From Metabacillus fastidiosus NBRC 101226 (GTDB lineage: Bacteria; Bacillota; Bacilli; Bacillales; Bacillaceae): 64,000 nucleotides of DNA. Location: NCBI RefSeq assembly GCF_001591625.1, contig NZ_BCVG01000006.1, forward strand, positions 1 to 64,000, given 5' to 3'. This document shows positions 27,251 through 37,322 of the stretch, one piece after another. The translations under genes were made by a program, and so were the position numbers. Numbering within the stretch: position 1 is the first letter of the stretch; each line of letters starts with the position of its first letter. A model generated the notes under the pieces. That model did no database searches. It was not told where the DNA came from and was given only the letters and a program-made list of their open reading frames with translations.

Positions 27251-28069
27251 TTATTGTTCTGTTTTTGGAGGATACACTTTCCAAGATGATAAGTCAGGAT
27301 TAGCATTTAATATTAGATCACTTGGGAAAATGAATGTCCATGGTTTACTTGTATTTGCTCGGACTTCAAAATTATTAAGATTAAATACACCTTTTGCAAT
27401 GACATTTTTCGATGCATCTTCTACTATGAGAGGAAGCTGCTCCAAATTGATGTTTTTAAGGCTGCCATTCCGGATAAGAAGTGTTACAACAAGGTTACGC
27501 TGTTCATTCATTTTTGCCTCTAATCCCATAATATTAATCTCATTTTCTTTCAATGGTGGCATATTATTAACAAGCTGCTGTAAATGCTCTTTCATCTCTT
27601 TTGAAAGCTTGTCTTCCCAGCTTGTATCTAATTCTAACTCATGGACTTCACTCGGCTTTTTCTTAATTTCAAATGCAATTTGCCAATTTTCTAATTTTGT
27701 TGGTTCTTCTTCAACGTTCCAATTTTCTCTCTCAAATACAAATGACCAAGGACGGCAGCCCATAGAAGGTAGCTCACCGAATTTTTCCATGTCGAATGTT
27801 TCTTTTGCAATCATTTGTTTATTTTCATCTAAAATGATTAAATCCAACATTTCAAATGTAATAGCATTTGGAAGAGTATTACGAATAAAAGCTGTTACAT
27901 AAATAAGCTGGTCAAATTGTTCCAGTTTCAGTCCGGAAATAGAAATTTGATTTTCCCTTAATGGTTCAAGCTGCTGATGCTGGAACTGATAAACATACAT
28001 TTCTTGTTTGCTTACATTCCAATCTGGATGAATCGATAGTACAGTCTCGATTTGGTTTGTTGTTGACAT
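27251..28069 (-). CDS. slaP: Accessory Sec system S-layer assembly protein SlaP
   Basis: This 272-residue soluble protein has two copies of the SLAP-type repeat. One is around ISISGLKLEQFDQLIYVTAF to RPWSFVFE (about 42-112), the other INIMGLEAKMNEQRNLVVTL to KPWTFIFP (about 184-258). It lies one base after secA2, with the site ggaggaat inside the end of secA2, so the two are translationally coupled. In Bacillus anthracis SlaP works with SecA2 to export and assemble the S-layer proteins, in the same gene order. That makes it a marker for dedicated secretion of the S-layer protein at 11591. Confidence 0.92.
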   Translation of the reverse strand: MSTTNQIETVLSIHPDWNVSKQEMYVYQFQHQQLEPLRENQISISGLKLEQFDQLIYVTAFIRNTLPNAITFEMLDLIILDENKQMIAKETFDMEKFGELPSMGCRPWSFVFERENWNVEEEPTKLENWQIAFEIKKKPSEVHELELDTSWEDKLSKEMKEHLQQLVNNMPPLKENEINIMGLEAKMNEQRNLVVTLLIRNGSLKNINLEQLPLIVEDASKNVIAKGVFNLNNFEVRANTSKPWTFIFPSDLILNANPDLSSWKVYPPKTEQ

Positions 28070-28070
28070 T

Positions 28071-30431
28071 TTATTCCTCCACCTTTTTTAAACTGTTTAC
28101 ATAGGAATGAACTTTCGCTGTCATATCATATTGGAATGACTCTAAATTTTTATCAAATAATTCAAATCCTTCTAATGTGTAAAGACGATAAGGATCTTCC
28201 TGTGCATATCCTCTTAGGTGAATACCTTCTTTTAAATTTTCCATATCGTTCATATGATTGATCCACATTTGATCAAGAGCTCTCATCATAATATTTCTAA
28301 TTTGAAATTCTATACTCGAACGGTCATCAAGTTCATTTATGAAAGCGAAATAACTGTCGAGTGATGGATTAAGCAATTCAGCTAAACTTTCTTTATCCAT
28401 CTCAATAAGCTCTTTTTCATCGAGGGAAATACCAAAAAGCTCTTGGAGCCTATAAGTAAAAGCATCTCGCTTCTCTTCTGCTAACTCATTATGTTCATCT
28501 AATGAGTGGAAGATAAGCTTGTCTACATAATCTCTGATTTCTTGTTCAGTATCATTTAGAATTTGTTCGGAATTTAAAAGTGAATTCCGTTTACTGTAAA
28601 TGAGTTTACGCTGTTGGTCAACGACATCATCAAGCTTTAACAAGTGAATCCTTGAAGAAAAATGTCCGTTTTCAACAGTTTCTTGAACCATTGTAAGAAA
28701 CTTAATTGGATTTGGACTAATGACTAATCCTTCTTCATTTACTTTTATTTTCTTTTTATACTTTTCAAGTTCTTCTTCATCAAATTGATTCATTAAATGG
28801 TCTTCCAGTGAAAGAATGAATTGTGATGAACCAGGATCACCTTGACGGCCAGCACGACCTCGTAGCTGCATATCAATTCTTAAGCTCTCATGACGTTCTG
28901 TACCAAGAATGAATAAACCGCCAAGCTCAGCAACACCTTCACCTAGAAGAATGTCTGTACCGCGGCCAGCCATATTTGTAGCGATTGTAATCATATTTTT
29001 TTGACCAGCAATAGAAATCATTTTTGCTTCTTCTTCCACACTCTTTGCATTTAGCAATTGATGCTTAATCCCATTTTTCTTTAAAATCTCTGACAATGTT
29101 TCAGACTGTTCAATCGATGTTGTACCGATTAAAATAGGTCTGCCTGTTTCATGGATCTCTTTAACTGTCTTAACGATTTTCTTATACTTATGCTCCAAAT
29201 CCTTATACATAAGATCTTCATGATCAATACGCTGATTTGGACGATTCGTCGGTACATTAATAACATCCATTCCGTATGTTTCCATGAATTCTTTTTGTGC
29301 AGGCAGGGCACTTCCAGTCATCCCGCAAAGAGTAGAATACATACGGAAATAGTTTTGAATGGTAACAGAAGCCTCTGTTAAGTTTTCTTCGTTAATTTCT
29401 AATCCTTCTTTTGCTTCAATTGCCTGATGAAGCCCGTTGCTCAAGTTTCTGCCTTCCATTACTCTTCCAGTAAATGAATCTACTAATTCAATTTTACCGT
29501 CACCAATAATATAATCTTTATCTTTCTTGAAAATAAAATGAGCTTGTAAAGATTGATTAATAGAATGAAAAAGAATTTGATGCTCAGTATCATATAAATT
29601 CTCAATACCGAATGCTTTTTCAAATTTTAAAATACCTTTTTCAGTTAAATGAACTTGCTGGTAAACAAAATTGATTTCATAATCTTCTTCTTTTTTAAGT
29701 GATTTTACAAGCATGGACGTAATGGCAAAAAGATCAGATGATAACATTGACTTACTTGCGATAATAAGCGGTGTTCTCGCTTCGTCAATAAGTGTGTTAT
29801 CAATCTCGTCAATGATAGCGAAATGCTGTCCTCTCTGTACTTTCTCTTCTTCACTGAATACCATATGATCTCTTAAATAATCAAAGCCAAATTCTGTTCC
29901 AGTACCGTATGTGATATGTGAATTATATGCTTCTTTTTTCTCTGCTGGTGACAGGTCGGCAATATTCAGTCCTACTTTTAATCCGAGAAATTTATGTATT
30001 TCTCCAATTAATTCATAATCCCGTTGTGCGAGGTATTCATTTGATGTAATAACATGAACGCCTTTACCTTCTAATGCGAATAAATAACTTGGTAAAGAAG
30101 CCATTAATGTTTTTCCTTCACCAGTTTGCATTTGACCGATATTTCCATCTGTTAATACAAGACCGCCGAGTATTTGCACATCATAGTGACGCTGATTAAT
30201 AACGCGTGAAGCAGCTTCCTTTACAACTGCAAAAGCTTCCACGCGGATTTGTTTAAGTGTTTTTCCATCTTTTAAAGCATTTTGAAATTCAACCGTTTTT
30301 CCTCGTAACTGTTCATTAGTTAACGTTTTGAATTGATCTTCCAGTTGATTAATTTGTTTAACGAGCTTTTGAAGTTTATTAATTTCCGATTTGGACTTTA
30401 ATTTTGTATATTGATTAAGCATAATAGACAT
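28071..30431 (-). CDS. secA2: Accessory preprotein translocase ATPase SecA2
   Basis: A SecA-type DEAD motor of 786 residues. Walker A is QTGEGKT (about 102-107) and Walker B is DEID (about 207-210). Preprotein-binding and helicase motifs follow, including TNMAGRGTDILLGEGV and LRGRAGRQGDPGSS. It is shorter than the housekeeping SecA and lacks its C-terminal zinc-binding tail. Together with slaP this identifies SecA2, the ATPase that drives export of selected surface proteins through SecYEG. The start ATG 30431 has gaggt five bases upstream. The operon faces away from the polysaccharide operon across a shared 359-base spacer. Confidence 0.95.
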   Translation of the reverse strand: MSIMLNQYTKLKSKSEINKLQKLVKQINQLEDQFKTLTNEQLRGKTVEFQNALKDGKTLKQIRVEAFAVVKEAASRVINQRHYDVQILGGLVLTDGNIGQMQTGEGKTLMASLPSYLFALEGKGVHVITSNEYLAQRDYELIGEIHKFLGLKVGLNIADLSPAEKKEAYNSHITYGTGTEFGFDYLRDHMVFSEEEKVQRGQHFAIIDEIDNTLIDEARTPLIIASKSMLSSDLFAITSMLVKSLKKEEDYEINFVYQQVHLTEKGILKFEKAFGIENLYDTEHQILFHSINQSLQAHFIFKKDKDYIIGDGKIELVDSFTGRVMEGRNLSNGLHQAIEAKEGLEINEENLTEASVTIQNYFRMYSTLCGMTGSALPAQKEFMETYGMDVINVPTNRPNQRIDHEDLMYKDLEHKYKKIVKTVKEIHETGRPILIGTTSIEQSETLSEILKKNGIKHQLLNAKSVEEEAKMISIAGQKNMITIATNMAGRGTDILLGEGVAELGGLFILGTERHESLRIDMQLRGRAGRQGDPGSSQFILSLEDHLMNQFDEEELEKYKKKIKVNEEGLVISPNPIKFLTMVQETVENGHFSSRIHLLKLDDVVDQQRKLIYSKRNSLLNSEQILNDTEQEIRDYVDKLIFHSLDEHNELAEEKRDAFTYRLQELFGISLDEKELIEMDKESLAELLNPSLDSYFAFINELDDRSSIEFQIRNIMMRALDQMWINHMNDMENLKEGIHLRGYAQEDPYRLYTLEGFELFDKNLESFQYDMTAKVHSYVNSLKKVEE

Positions 30432-30711
30432 TATTTATACCTCATTTTTTCATGTAATGTACTTACAAGATTATACCATATAAGATCTATCATATTCCTA
30501 ATCTTTACTATATTTTTTTAAGGGAAAGATAGGAAAGATTATAGATAAGTAATATATTTGTTATTAAAGGCTTATCGATTATTTTTTTGATTCTCACCGT
30601 TAGAAACCCTCAATGCATGCGAAATAAAAAGAGGAATTACGGGGGAAAATAACGCAGAAGATGGAAAATAAAAAATTAAGATTGTTACATTCAAAAATAT
30701 AACAATAGCTA
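30432..30711. other. Divergent intergenic region
   Basis: It must hold the secA2 promoter on the minus strand, but I cannot point to a good pair of boxes. No gene or terminator is visible. Confidence 0.4.
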
Positions 30712-30742
30712 GTGACAAAAAACGACTGATTTATGATAAAAT
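30712..30742 (+). promoter_or_regulatory. Probable sigma-A promoter of the polysaccharide operon
   Basis: GTGACA (30712-30717) and TAAAAT (30737-30742) are separated by 19 bases, slightly long. TG two bases before the -10 helps. The first gene starts 48 bases later. Confidence 0.5.
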
Positions 30743-30790
30743 ATTTTAGATTGTAATAATCTTTAAAGGAATAAAGGAGACGATTCTTTT

Positions 30791-31900
30791 ATGAAAGTAC
30801 CTATGCTCGATTTATCGGAGCAATATTCTACTCTTAGAGGCGAAATGCTCGAAGTTTTAGACGAAGTAATGACATCTTCAAGATTTATTTTAGGTGATAA
30901 TGTAAAAAAATTAGAGCAAGATGTAGCTGCATACAGCAATGTTCCGTTTGGAATCGGTGTTGCTAATGGTAGTGATGCTTTACATATTTCTCTTCAAGCA
31001 TGCGGTGTAAAAGCTGGTGATGAAGTAATTACGACTGCATTTACGTTCTTTGCTACAGCAGGTGCGATTGCCCGTTGTAATGCAACACCGGTATTTGTTG
31101 ATATTGATCCTGTTACATTCAATATCGACCCAAGTAAAATTGAAGAAAAGATAACAGAAAAAACAAAAGCAATTATTCCGGTTCATTTATACGGTCAAGT
31201 GTCTGATATGGATCCGATCGTGGAAATTGCGAAAAAACATAATATATACATCATCGAGGATGCAGCACAAGCAATCGGTGCTACATATAAAGGAAAGCGT
31301 GTTGGTGAGCTTGGCGATACGGCATGCTACAGCTTCTTCCCGACAAAAAACCTCGGTGCATATGGTGACGCTGGAATGGTTGTAACGAAGCATGAGGATC
31401 TTGCGGAGAAAATGAGAGTTATTCGTGTACATGGAAGCAAGCCTAAATATTATCACCATGTACTTGGTTATAACAGCCGTCTAGACGAATTACAGGCAGC
31501 TATTTTGAATGTTAAATTCCCTCATTTAGATGAGTGGAGCGAGAAGCGCAGAAAGATTGCTGCAAATTACTCAGAAAAATTGAAAAACGCTTTAGGTGAT
31601 AAAATTGTAACACCTGTTGAGACAGAAGGAAATTATCATGTTTTCCACCAGTATACAATTAGAGTAGAAAACAGAGATGAACTTCAAAAGTTTTTAGGCG
31701 AGCAGGGTGTATCTACAATGATTTATTATCCTCAGCCGCTTCATCTTCAGCCTGTATTTCAAGAGCTAGGCTATAAAGAAGGGGACTTACCGATTACAGA
31801 GAAGGCAGCTCGTGAGGCTATCTCATTACCAATGTTCCCAGAATTAAAAGAAGAACAGCAAGACTATGTTGTTGAATGTATTACTAAATTTTACAAATAA
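30791..31900 (+). CDS. DegT/DnrJ/EryC1/StrS nucleotide-sugar aminotransferase (WbpE-like)
   Basis: A PLP enzyme of 369 residues. The PLP lysine is Lys186 in FFPTKNLGAYGD; GSDALHISL, IEDAAQAIG and the HGS motif near VIRVHGSKPKYYHH complete the active site. Family members aminate keto-sugars on nucleotide carriers. With the oxidoreductase, dehydrogenase, acetyltransferase and epimerase downstream, the best fit is the glutamate-dependent amination of UDP-3-keto-GlcNAc uronate, as by Pseudomonas WbpE. It is the first gene of the operon, with aaaggag 11 bases before the ATG. Confidence 0.88.
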   Translation: MKVPMLDLSEQYSTLRGEMLEVLDEVMTSSRFILGDNVKKLEQDVAAYSNVPFGIGVANGSDALHISLQACGVKAGDEVITTAFTFFATAGAIARCNATPVFVDIDPVTFNIDPSKIEEKITEKTKAIIPVHLYGQVSDMDPIVEIAKKHNIYIIEDAAQAIGATYKGKRVGELGDTACYSFFPTKNLGAYGDAGMVVTKHEDLAEKMRVIRVHGSKPKYYHHVLGYNSRLDELQAAILNVKFPHLDEWSEKRRKIAANYSEKLKNALGDKIVTPVETEGNYHVFHQYTIRVENRDELQKFLGEQGVSTMIYYPQPLHLQPVFQELGYKEGDLPITEKAAREAISLPMFPELKEEQQDYVVECITKFYK

Positions 31901-32026
31901 AACATTGCTCTATTTCTTTAAAATGAAGTTAATAGGATTTAGAGTCATAGGGGCGTTGTTTATTTAAAAAGGCTCGTCATTTGGCGAGTTCTTTCCATTT
32001 TAAACTGTAAAAGAGAGGATATATTA

Positions 32027-32773
32027 ATGTCGGTTCAAAAAGAAAAAGAATATGTTTTATATAAAAATTTAAAGTTTATTTGGGATAAAAAGGCGTTTCT
32101 AATTATTATTCCATTGTTAATCTGTCTGCTTACAGGAGCGGTTTCCTATTTTATAAGTGACCATCAGTATGTCGGGAAAGCAGTATTTTATACTGCCAAA
32201 CTGAAAGAGGAAACGTTAACAGAGCCTGATTTAATGGATACAAAGTATAGGGCAGAAAATAAAAATGTAGAGGTTAATTTCTCTGTTCCTCAGAATAAAC
32301 GTGTTCAAATTAAAGTGACTGGTGATAAGAAGGCTGATGTAGAAAAAGAATTACAGTCACTGTCAGAGAAATATAATGCCGATTTAATGGCAAACTATAA
32401 ATTAAGATATGATCTTACAGAGACAGATATGAAAGCTTATAAAAAACAGCTCAAAAAAGTGGAAAAAAGTCTTCAGCCTTATTATAAGAAAGTCGAGGCT
32501 GCTCAAGGGGGATTGCCTGAGACAGATTTACTGCTTGGGATTGCAACAAAAGAAGAGCTTATCCATGAATATCTAACATCCGTTAATAGAATGAACACAG
32601 AGTTAAAGCTTTTTGATGAACCGAAATTAAATAGTACAAGTATCGAGAAATCTGATAATTACTTCATACAAAATGCATTTATTGCACTCGTAATAAGCTT
32701 TTTCTTCACTTTATTTGGGTTAATGCTGTGGAGATATACTAGAGAGGCTAGAGGTGAACTGAATAATGGTTAA
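32027..32773 (+). CDS. Wzz-type polysaccharide chain-length determinant
   Basis: Two membrane segments (about 22-44 and 211-232) flank a charged helical extracellular domain, the topology of Wzz/YveK proteins that set chain length in the Wzy pathway. No partner tyrosine kinase is fused or adjacent. It overlaps the next gene by 8 bases. The 126-base gap before it holds an imperfect ctcg/cgag hairpin (around 31969-31996), which could moderate read-through from the aminotransferase. Confidence 0.8.
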   Translation: MSVQKEKEYVLYKNLKFIWDKKAFLIIIPLLICLLTGAVSYFISDHQYVGKAVFYTAKLKEETLTEPDLMDTKYRAENKNVEVNFSVPQNKRVQIKVTGDKKADVEKELQSLSEKYNADLMANYKLRYDLTETDMKAYKKQLKKVEKSLQPYYKKVEAAQGGLPETDLLLGIATKEELIHEYLTSVNRMNTELKLFDEPKLNSTSIEKSDNYFIQNAFIALVISFFFTLFGLMLWRYTREARGELNNG

Positions 32774-33794
32774 TTTCGCTATAGTAGGTATGGGTCATAT
32801 TGCTAAAAAGCATATCGAAGCAATTCAGCATGCTGATGGAGCTAAGCTTGTTGCTGTATGTGATACGAATGCACAGCGATTAGAAGAATATGAAGGAATT
32901 TGCAGTCTTTACACAGATTTAGGAAAAATGCTTGATGAACAGACAGATATTGATGTTGTAAATATTTGTGTTCCATCAGGTTTACATATGAGGCTTGCTA
33001 AAATTGTCGCTGAAAAAGGAAAGCATATTATTTTAGAAAAGCCGATGGCATTAACAGTTAGCGACTCGGAAAAAATTAATAAAATCGCAGCAGAAAATGG
33101 TGTTAAACTTTCTGTTGTTCATCCAAACCGTTTCCGTCCTGCAATTCGTGTTTTAAGAGATTTAATGGACAGAAACCTTTTTGGAAAACTAAGCCATGCA
33201 AATGCAACAGTAAGATGGAATCGTAATCAGGCATATTATGACCAGGCTGACTGGAGAGGTACTAAGGAGTTTGACGGCGGTGTTTTAATGAATCAGGCGA
33301 TTCATAATCTTGATTTACTCCTTTGGTTTATGGGACCGGTAAAATCTGTACAGGCGATGGCTTCTACACGTTTCCGCGATATTGAAACAGAAGATGTTGC
33401 AGTAGGTGTTGTGGAATTCGAAAGCGGAGCATTAGGTGTAATTGAAGCAGCAACAACTATTTATCCGGAAAACCTGGAAGAATCACTGGCTATTTTTGGT
33501 GAAACAGGTACGGTCAAAATAAGCGGACGCAATGCTAACTTTATTGAGACACTGAATGTCCTTGATATAAGTGAAGAAGAGAAAAATAAATTGATTGAAG
33601 AAGTAAAAGTAGATCCATTTGGTAAACCGGGTCACCAATGGATTATTGAAGATATGATTCAAGCGGTTCAGACAAATACAGAACCAATCGTGAGTGGTCA
33701 AGAAGGTTTAGCACCGGTGAAATTAATTGAAGCATTTTTAGAGTCAGCAGAAACTGGCAAAAAAGTATTCATAAAACAATTATCAGCAGTTTGA
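32766..33794 (+). CDS. Gfo/Idh/MocA family NAD-dependent oxidoreductase (WbpB-like)
   Basis: A Rossmann domain (GMGHIAKKH near residues 7-15) precedes the family motif EKPMAL (about 95-100) and a C-terminal alpha/beta domain with GGVLMNQAIHNLDLL. In this setting it matches WbpB, which oxidises C3 of UDP-GlcNAc uronate to give the substrate of the aminotransferase. The pairing of a 3-oxidase with a 3-aminotransferase is the signature of the 2,3-diamino uronic acid pathway. It overlaps the Wzz gene by 8 bases and is followed closely by the 6-dehydrogenase. Confidence 0.86.
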   Translation: MVNFAIVGMGHIAKKHIEAIQHADGAKLVAVCDTNAQRLEEYEGICSLYTDLGKMLDEQTDIDVVNICVPSGLHMRLAKIVAEKGKHIILEKPMALTVSDSEKINKIAAENGVKLSVVHPNRFRPAIRVLRDLMDRNLFGKLSHANATVRWNRNQAYYDQADWRGTKEFDGGVLMNQAIHNLDLLLWFMGPVKSVQAMASTRFRDIETEDVAVGVVEFESGALGVIEAATTIYPENLEESLAIFGETGTVKISGRNANFIETLNVLDISEEEKNKLIEEVKVDPFGKPGHQWIIEDMIQAVQTNTEPIVSGQEGLAPVKLIEAFLESAETGKKVFIKQLSAV

Positions 33795-33822
33795 TTTGCC
33801 AGTAAATGAAGGAGTGAAAACA

Positions 33823-35139
33823 ATGAGTCATATGGACAATTTAATAAAAAAGATAGAAAATCGTGAAGCTGTTGTAGGTGTTGTAGGGCTTGGCTATGTA
33901 GGGCTTCCACTTGCAGTAGAAAAAGCAAAGGCCGGTTTTAAAGTAATTGGATTTGACGTTCAGCAAAGCCGTGTAGATCAAGTAAACCGTGCGGAAAATT
34001 ATATTGGTGATGTTGTAAATGAAGACCTGAAAGAAATCGTAGCATCTGGTCTTTTAGAGGCAACGACAGATTACGGACGTATGATGGAAGTTGATGCAGT
34101 GGCTATCTGTGTACCGACACCGCTTGATCGTCATCAGCAGCCTGATACTTCTTATGTGGAAAGTTCAACGAGAGAAATTGCGAAATATGCGCGTGAAGGT
34201 ATTCTTGTTGTTTTAGAATCAACGACATATCCTGGAACGACAGAGGAAATTGTTGTACCGGCATTAACAGAAGGCGGTTTAGTATGTGGGGAAACAGTGT
34301 TCGTTGCTTATTCTCCAGAGCGCGTTGATCCAGGTAATAAACAATTTAAAACGAAAAATACACCGAAAGTAGTCGGTGGTGTAACAGAAAATTGTACACG
34401 TGTTGCTTCAAGTCTTTACCGTTCTGTATTAGAAGGGGACGTATTTGAAGTATCAAGCCCTGCTGTTGCAGAAATGGAAAAGATTTTTGAAAACACATTC
34501 CGTCATATTAATATTGCACTTGCAAATGAAATGGCGATTCTTTGTGAAAAGATGGGCATTGATGTATGGGAAATGATTGATGCTGCAAAAACAAAACCGT
34601 ACGGCTTTATGGCATTTTATCCAGGTCCTGGTCTAGGCGGTCACTGCATTCCAATCGATCCATTTTATTTAACATGGAAAGCGCGTGAATACAATTATCA
34701 TACGAGATTAATTGAGCTTGCTGGTGAAATTAATAACTCAATGCCAGAGCTTGTCGTTGACCGTATGATGCGTATTTTAAACCAGGACGGCAAAGCACTT
34801 CGCGGTGCGAATGTTGTTGTACTTGGTGTAGCTTATAAAAAAGATATTGATGATGTTCGTGAATCACCAGTATTAGATATTTTAACAATTATGGACAATG
34901 AAGGTGCAGACTATAAAGTAGTCGACCCATTCGTACCAGTATTCCGTTTAGGCGACAAACAAGTAGAAACAGTAGGACTTTCTGAAGAGTTATTAAAAAC
35001 AGCTGATTTAGTCATTATTACGACAGATCATTCAGACTTTGATTATGAACTTATTGCTAACAGCAGCCGTGTTGTTTTCGATACGAGAAATGCATTAAAA
35101 CAAGTTGAGAAGAAACCGGAAAGATATATTAAGCTTTAA
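33823..35139 (+). CDS. UDP-N-acetylhexosamine 6-dehydrogenase (WbpA-like)
   Basis: The NAD fold starts GVVGLGYVGLPLA. The catalytic Cys275 is in GGHCIPIDPFYL, and the C-terminal domain has VLGVAYKKDIDDVRESP. Enzymes of this type oxidise C6 of UDP-GlcNAc (WbpA) or UDP-ManNAc (WecC) to the uronic acid with two NAD+. With WbpB/E/D/I-like neighbours, UDP-GlcNAc is the likely substrate. The start is ATG 33823, 8 bases after ggag; a TTG at 33796 in the same frame has no such site. Confidence 0.92.
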   Translation: MSHMDNLIKKIENREAVVGVVGLGYVGLPLAVEKAKAGFKVIGFDVQQSRVDQVNRAENYIGDVVNEDLKEIVASGLLEATTDYGRMMEVDAVAICVPTPLDRHQQPDTSYVESSTREIAKYAREGILVVLESTTYPGTTEEIVVPALTEGGLVCGETVFVAYSPERVDPGNKQFKTKNTPKVVGGVTENCTRVASSLYRSVLEGDVFEVSSPAVAEMEKIFENTFRHINIALANEMAILCEKMGIDVWEMIDAAKTKPYGFMAFYPGPGLGGHCIPIDPFYLTWKAREYNYHTRLIELAGEINNSMPELVVDRMMRILNQDGKALRGANVVVLGVAYKKDIDDVRESPVLDILTIMDNEGADYKVVDPFVPVFRLGDKQVETVGLSEELLKTADLVIITTDHSDFDYELIANSSRVVFDTRNALKQVEKKPERYIKL

Positions 35140-35159
35140 TAAAGCGGGGGAGACTGAAG

Positions 35160-35891
35160 ATGAATATTATTCACTCAACTGTAAATATAGATGAAACAGT
35201 CCAAATTGGTCATTTTAATGTTATTGAAGAAAATGTAGTAATCGGTAAAAATGTAGTAATCGGCAACCATGTAACGATTTATGCTGGAACAATTATCGGA
35301 GATGGAACTAAAATCGCTGATGGAGTTGTTTTAGGTAAACAGCCGTCACCAGGAAAAACATCAACTGTGAAGCTGAAAGGAACTGTTGCGCCGCTAGAAG
35401 TAGGGACAAATGTTACATTTGGAACGAATGCAGTTGTTTATGCAGGTGCTGTAATCGGCTCATCAACACTTGTTGCTGATTTAGCAAGTGTGCGTGAAAA
35501 TGTAGAAATCGGTTCTGAATGTATCGTTGGCAGAGGTGTGACGATTGAAAATTACGTAAAAATTGGCCGCCGTGTGAAAATGCAGTCAAATGCATACATC
35601 ACAGCGTATACGACATTAGAAGATTTCGTATTTATTGCTCCTTGCGTTGCAACGACAAATGATAACTTCATGGGACGTACAGAAGAGCGTTTTGACAAAA
35701 TCAAAGGTGCAACTGTGAAAAAGGGCGCTAGAGTAGGCGGAGCATCAATCCTTTTACCAGGTGTTGTCATTGAAGAAGAGACATTCGTAGCAGCTGGTGC
35801 AATTGTTACGAAGGATACAGAACCAAAAACAGTCGTAAAGGGCTTCCCTGCGAAAAAGGTGCGCATGGTAGATGAACGGGAGCTGTTATAA
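35160..35891 (+). CDS. Left-handed beta-helix N-acetyltransferase (WbpD-like)
   Basis: The 243-residue protein consists almost wholly of hexapeptide repeats (IGKNVVIGNHVTIYAG ... ARVGGASILLPGVVI), with the usual insertion loop around TNDNFMGR. Proteins of this fold transfer acetyl from acetyl-CoA. WbpD acetylates the new 3-amino group of the uronic acid. This member is some 50 residues longer than WbpD, with extra N-terminal coils. It starts 20 bases after the dehydrogenase behind gggggag. Confidence 0.87.
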   Translation: MNIIHSTVNIDETVQIGHFNVIEENVVIGKNVVIGNHVTIYAGTIIGDGTKIADGVVLGKQPSPGKTSTVKLKGTVAPLEVGTNVTFGTNAVVYAGAVIGSSTLVADLASVRENVEIGSECIVGRGVTIENYVKIGRRVKMQSNAYITAYTTLEDFVFIAPCVATTNDNFMGRTEERFDKIKGATVKKGARVGGASILLPGVVIEEETFVAAGAIVTKDTEPKTVVKGFPAKKVRMVDERELL

Positions 35892-37319
35892 TTGTTTCAG
35901 AATTTGAAAAGATTAGGAGGGGATTCCCTCCTTTATGCATTAATGAATGTTGGAACGAAAATGATTGCGTTCATTATGCTTCCTATTTATACGAATTTTC
36001 TATCTCCAACTGAATATGCGCCGGTTGACATTATTGATCGTTGGACAGCGATGCTCGTTTTCTTAGTTATTTTAGGTACAGATTCTGCTCTTGCTTTTTA
36101 TTATTTTGAAAAGAAGGATGAAAAAGATAAGCGTTCTTATATTCAAAGTGTTATGAATATAAGATTATTCATGGTTTTATGTCTATTCCTTATCATTCTA
36201 ATCATTGGCCCGTTATTTGCTAATGAATTACTTCAGTCAGATCAGGGACTTTATTGGCTTTATTTAAGTATCGGAGTTCTTTTCCTCGATACGATCTCTG
36301 CTCTTATCTTAACGGTAATGCGTTATGAGTTCCATACAATAAAAGTAGTCGTTTTAACTGTTCTAAAAATGCTGTTAGTTGCAGTTTTATCTTATTTATT
36401 TTTGAAATTCTTTGTTCGCTCTGTCGAAGGAATTTTATATGGAAGAATTATTAGTGGGGCCTTAATCGTTTTATTATTAGCAAAACCATTAATAAAGTTT
36501 ATATCCTTTAAAATAGATCGTGATGTATTAAGAGATTTATTAAAATATGGACTTCCATTAGTACCGGCATCACTTGCCTTTTGGATCATTTTAAATTCAA
36601 GCTCTTTTTTCCTAGCTTTTATGAAGTCTGCTGAAGAGGTAGGGATATACGGAGCAGCAACGAAATTTGCGGCATTGATTACACTTGTTACGAGTGGAAT
36701 TCAAATGGCTTGGCGTCCTTATTCCATGTCATTGAAAGATAAGCCGAATAATAAAGAACTTTTCTCAAAAGTATATATCATTATTTTATTAATGGGAGCG
36801 ACAGGGGTTTTAGTTGTAGCAACGATTATGCCATATGTCATTTTATTACTTGATGAAGCTTATTATTCAGCATATCAATACGTGGCATTACTATCCGCAG
36901 CAACATTTTTAAACTTCTATTATTTAATTATCTCAGTAGGAATTTTCTTCATGAAAAAGACGAAGATTATTTCTTATGCTTTTGCCGGAGCAGCAGTTAT
37001 TAATGTTATTCTTAACATTATTTTAATACCGTCATATTCGATATGGGGTGTTGTTGCTTCCTACTTAATTTCGTATTTAGCTGCAATTATTTATATTTTC
37101 GTAAAGAGTCAGAAGCTTTATTATATTCCGGTCTCTTTATGGAAAATGTCAGCACTTTTCTTTGTGATGCTGGCTGGAACAATTGGCATCGTTTATGTAC
37201 AGGAACATGCACTATCACCGCTTTATATCGTTCTTGCATGGGTAGTATATGTTGCAACAGTTGGGATTACTCGCGTTGATAAGGATTTGAGAGGAACAAG
37301 AAATCACGAAACAAATTAG
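35892..37319 (+). CDS. Polysaccharide flippase (Wzx/MATE-like)
   Basis: A polytopic protein of 475 residues with about 14 membrane helices and the N-terminal flippase pattern GGDSLLYALMNVGTKMIAF. It should move lipid-linked repeat units across the membrane for polymerisation by the Wzy protein at 40203. The start is TTG 35892, immediately after the stop of the acetyltransferase gene. The site gggag is 8 bases upstream inside that gene. Confidence 0.9.
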   Translation: MFQNLKRLGGDSLLYALMNVGTKMIAFIMLPIYTNFLSPTEYAPVDIIDRWTAMLVFLVILGTDSALAFYYFEKKDEKDKRSYIQSVMNIRLFMVLCLFLIILIIGPLFANELLQSDQGLYWLYLSIGVLFLDTISALILTVMRYEFHTIKVVVLTVLKMLLVAVLSYLFLKFFVRSVEGILYGRIISGALIVLLLAKPLIKFISFKIDRDVLRDLLKYGLPLVPASLAFWIILNSSSFFLAFMKSAEEVGIYGAATKFAALITLVTSGIQMAWRPYSMSLKDKPNNKELFSKVYIIILLMGATGVLVVATIMPYVILLLDEAYYSAYQYVALLSAATFLNFYYLIISVGIFFMKKTKIISYAFAGAAVINVILNIILIPSYSIWGVVASYLISYLAAIIYIFVKSQKLYYIPVSLWKMSALFFVMLAGTIGIVYVQEHALSPLYIVLAWVVYVATVGITRVDKDLRGTRNHETN

Positions 37320-37322
37320 GTG

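Noticed and set aside
27234-27902. A 222-codon plus-strand frame opposite slaP
   Set aside because: It is antisense to slaP, which has two recognisable repeats, a ribosome binding site and coupling to secA2. The plus-strand translation is Ser/Phe/Cys-rich, as expected from a shadow frame.
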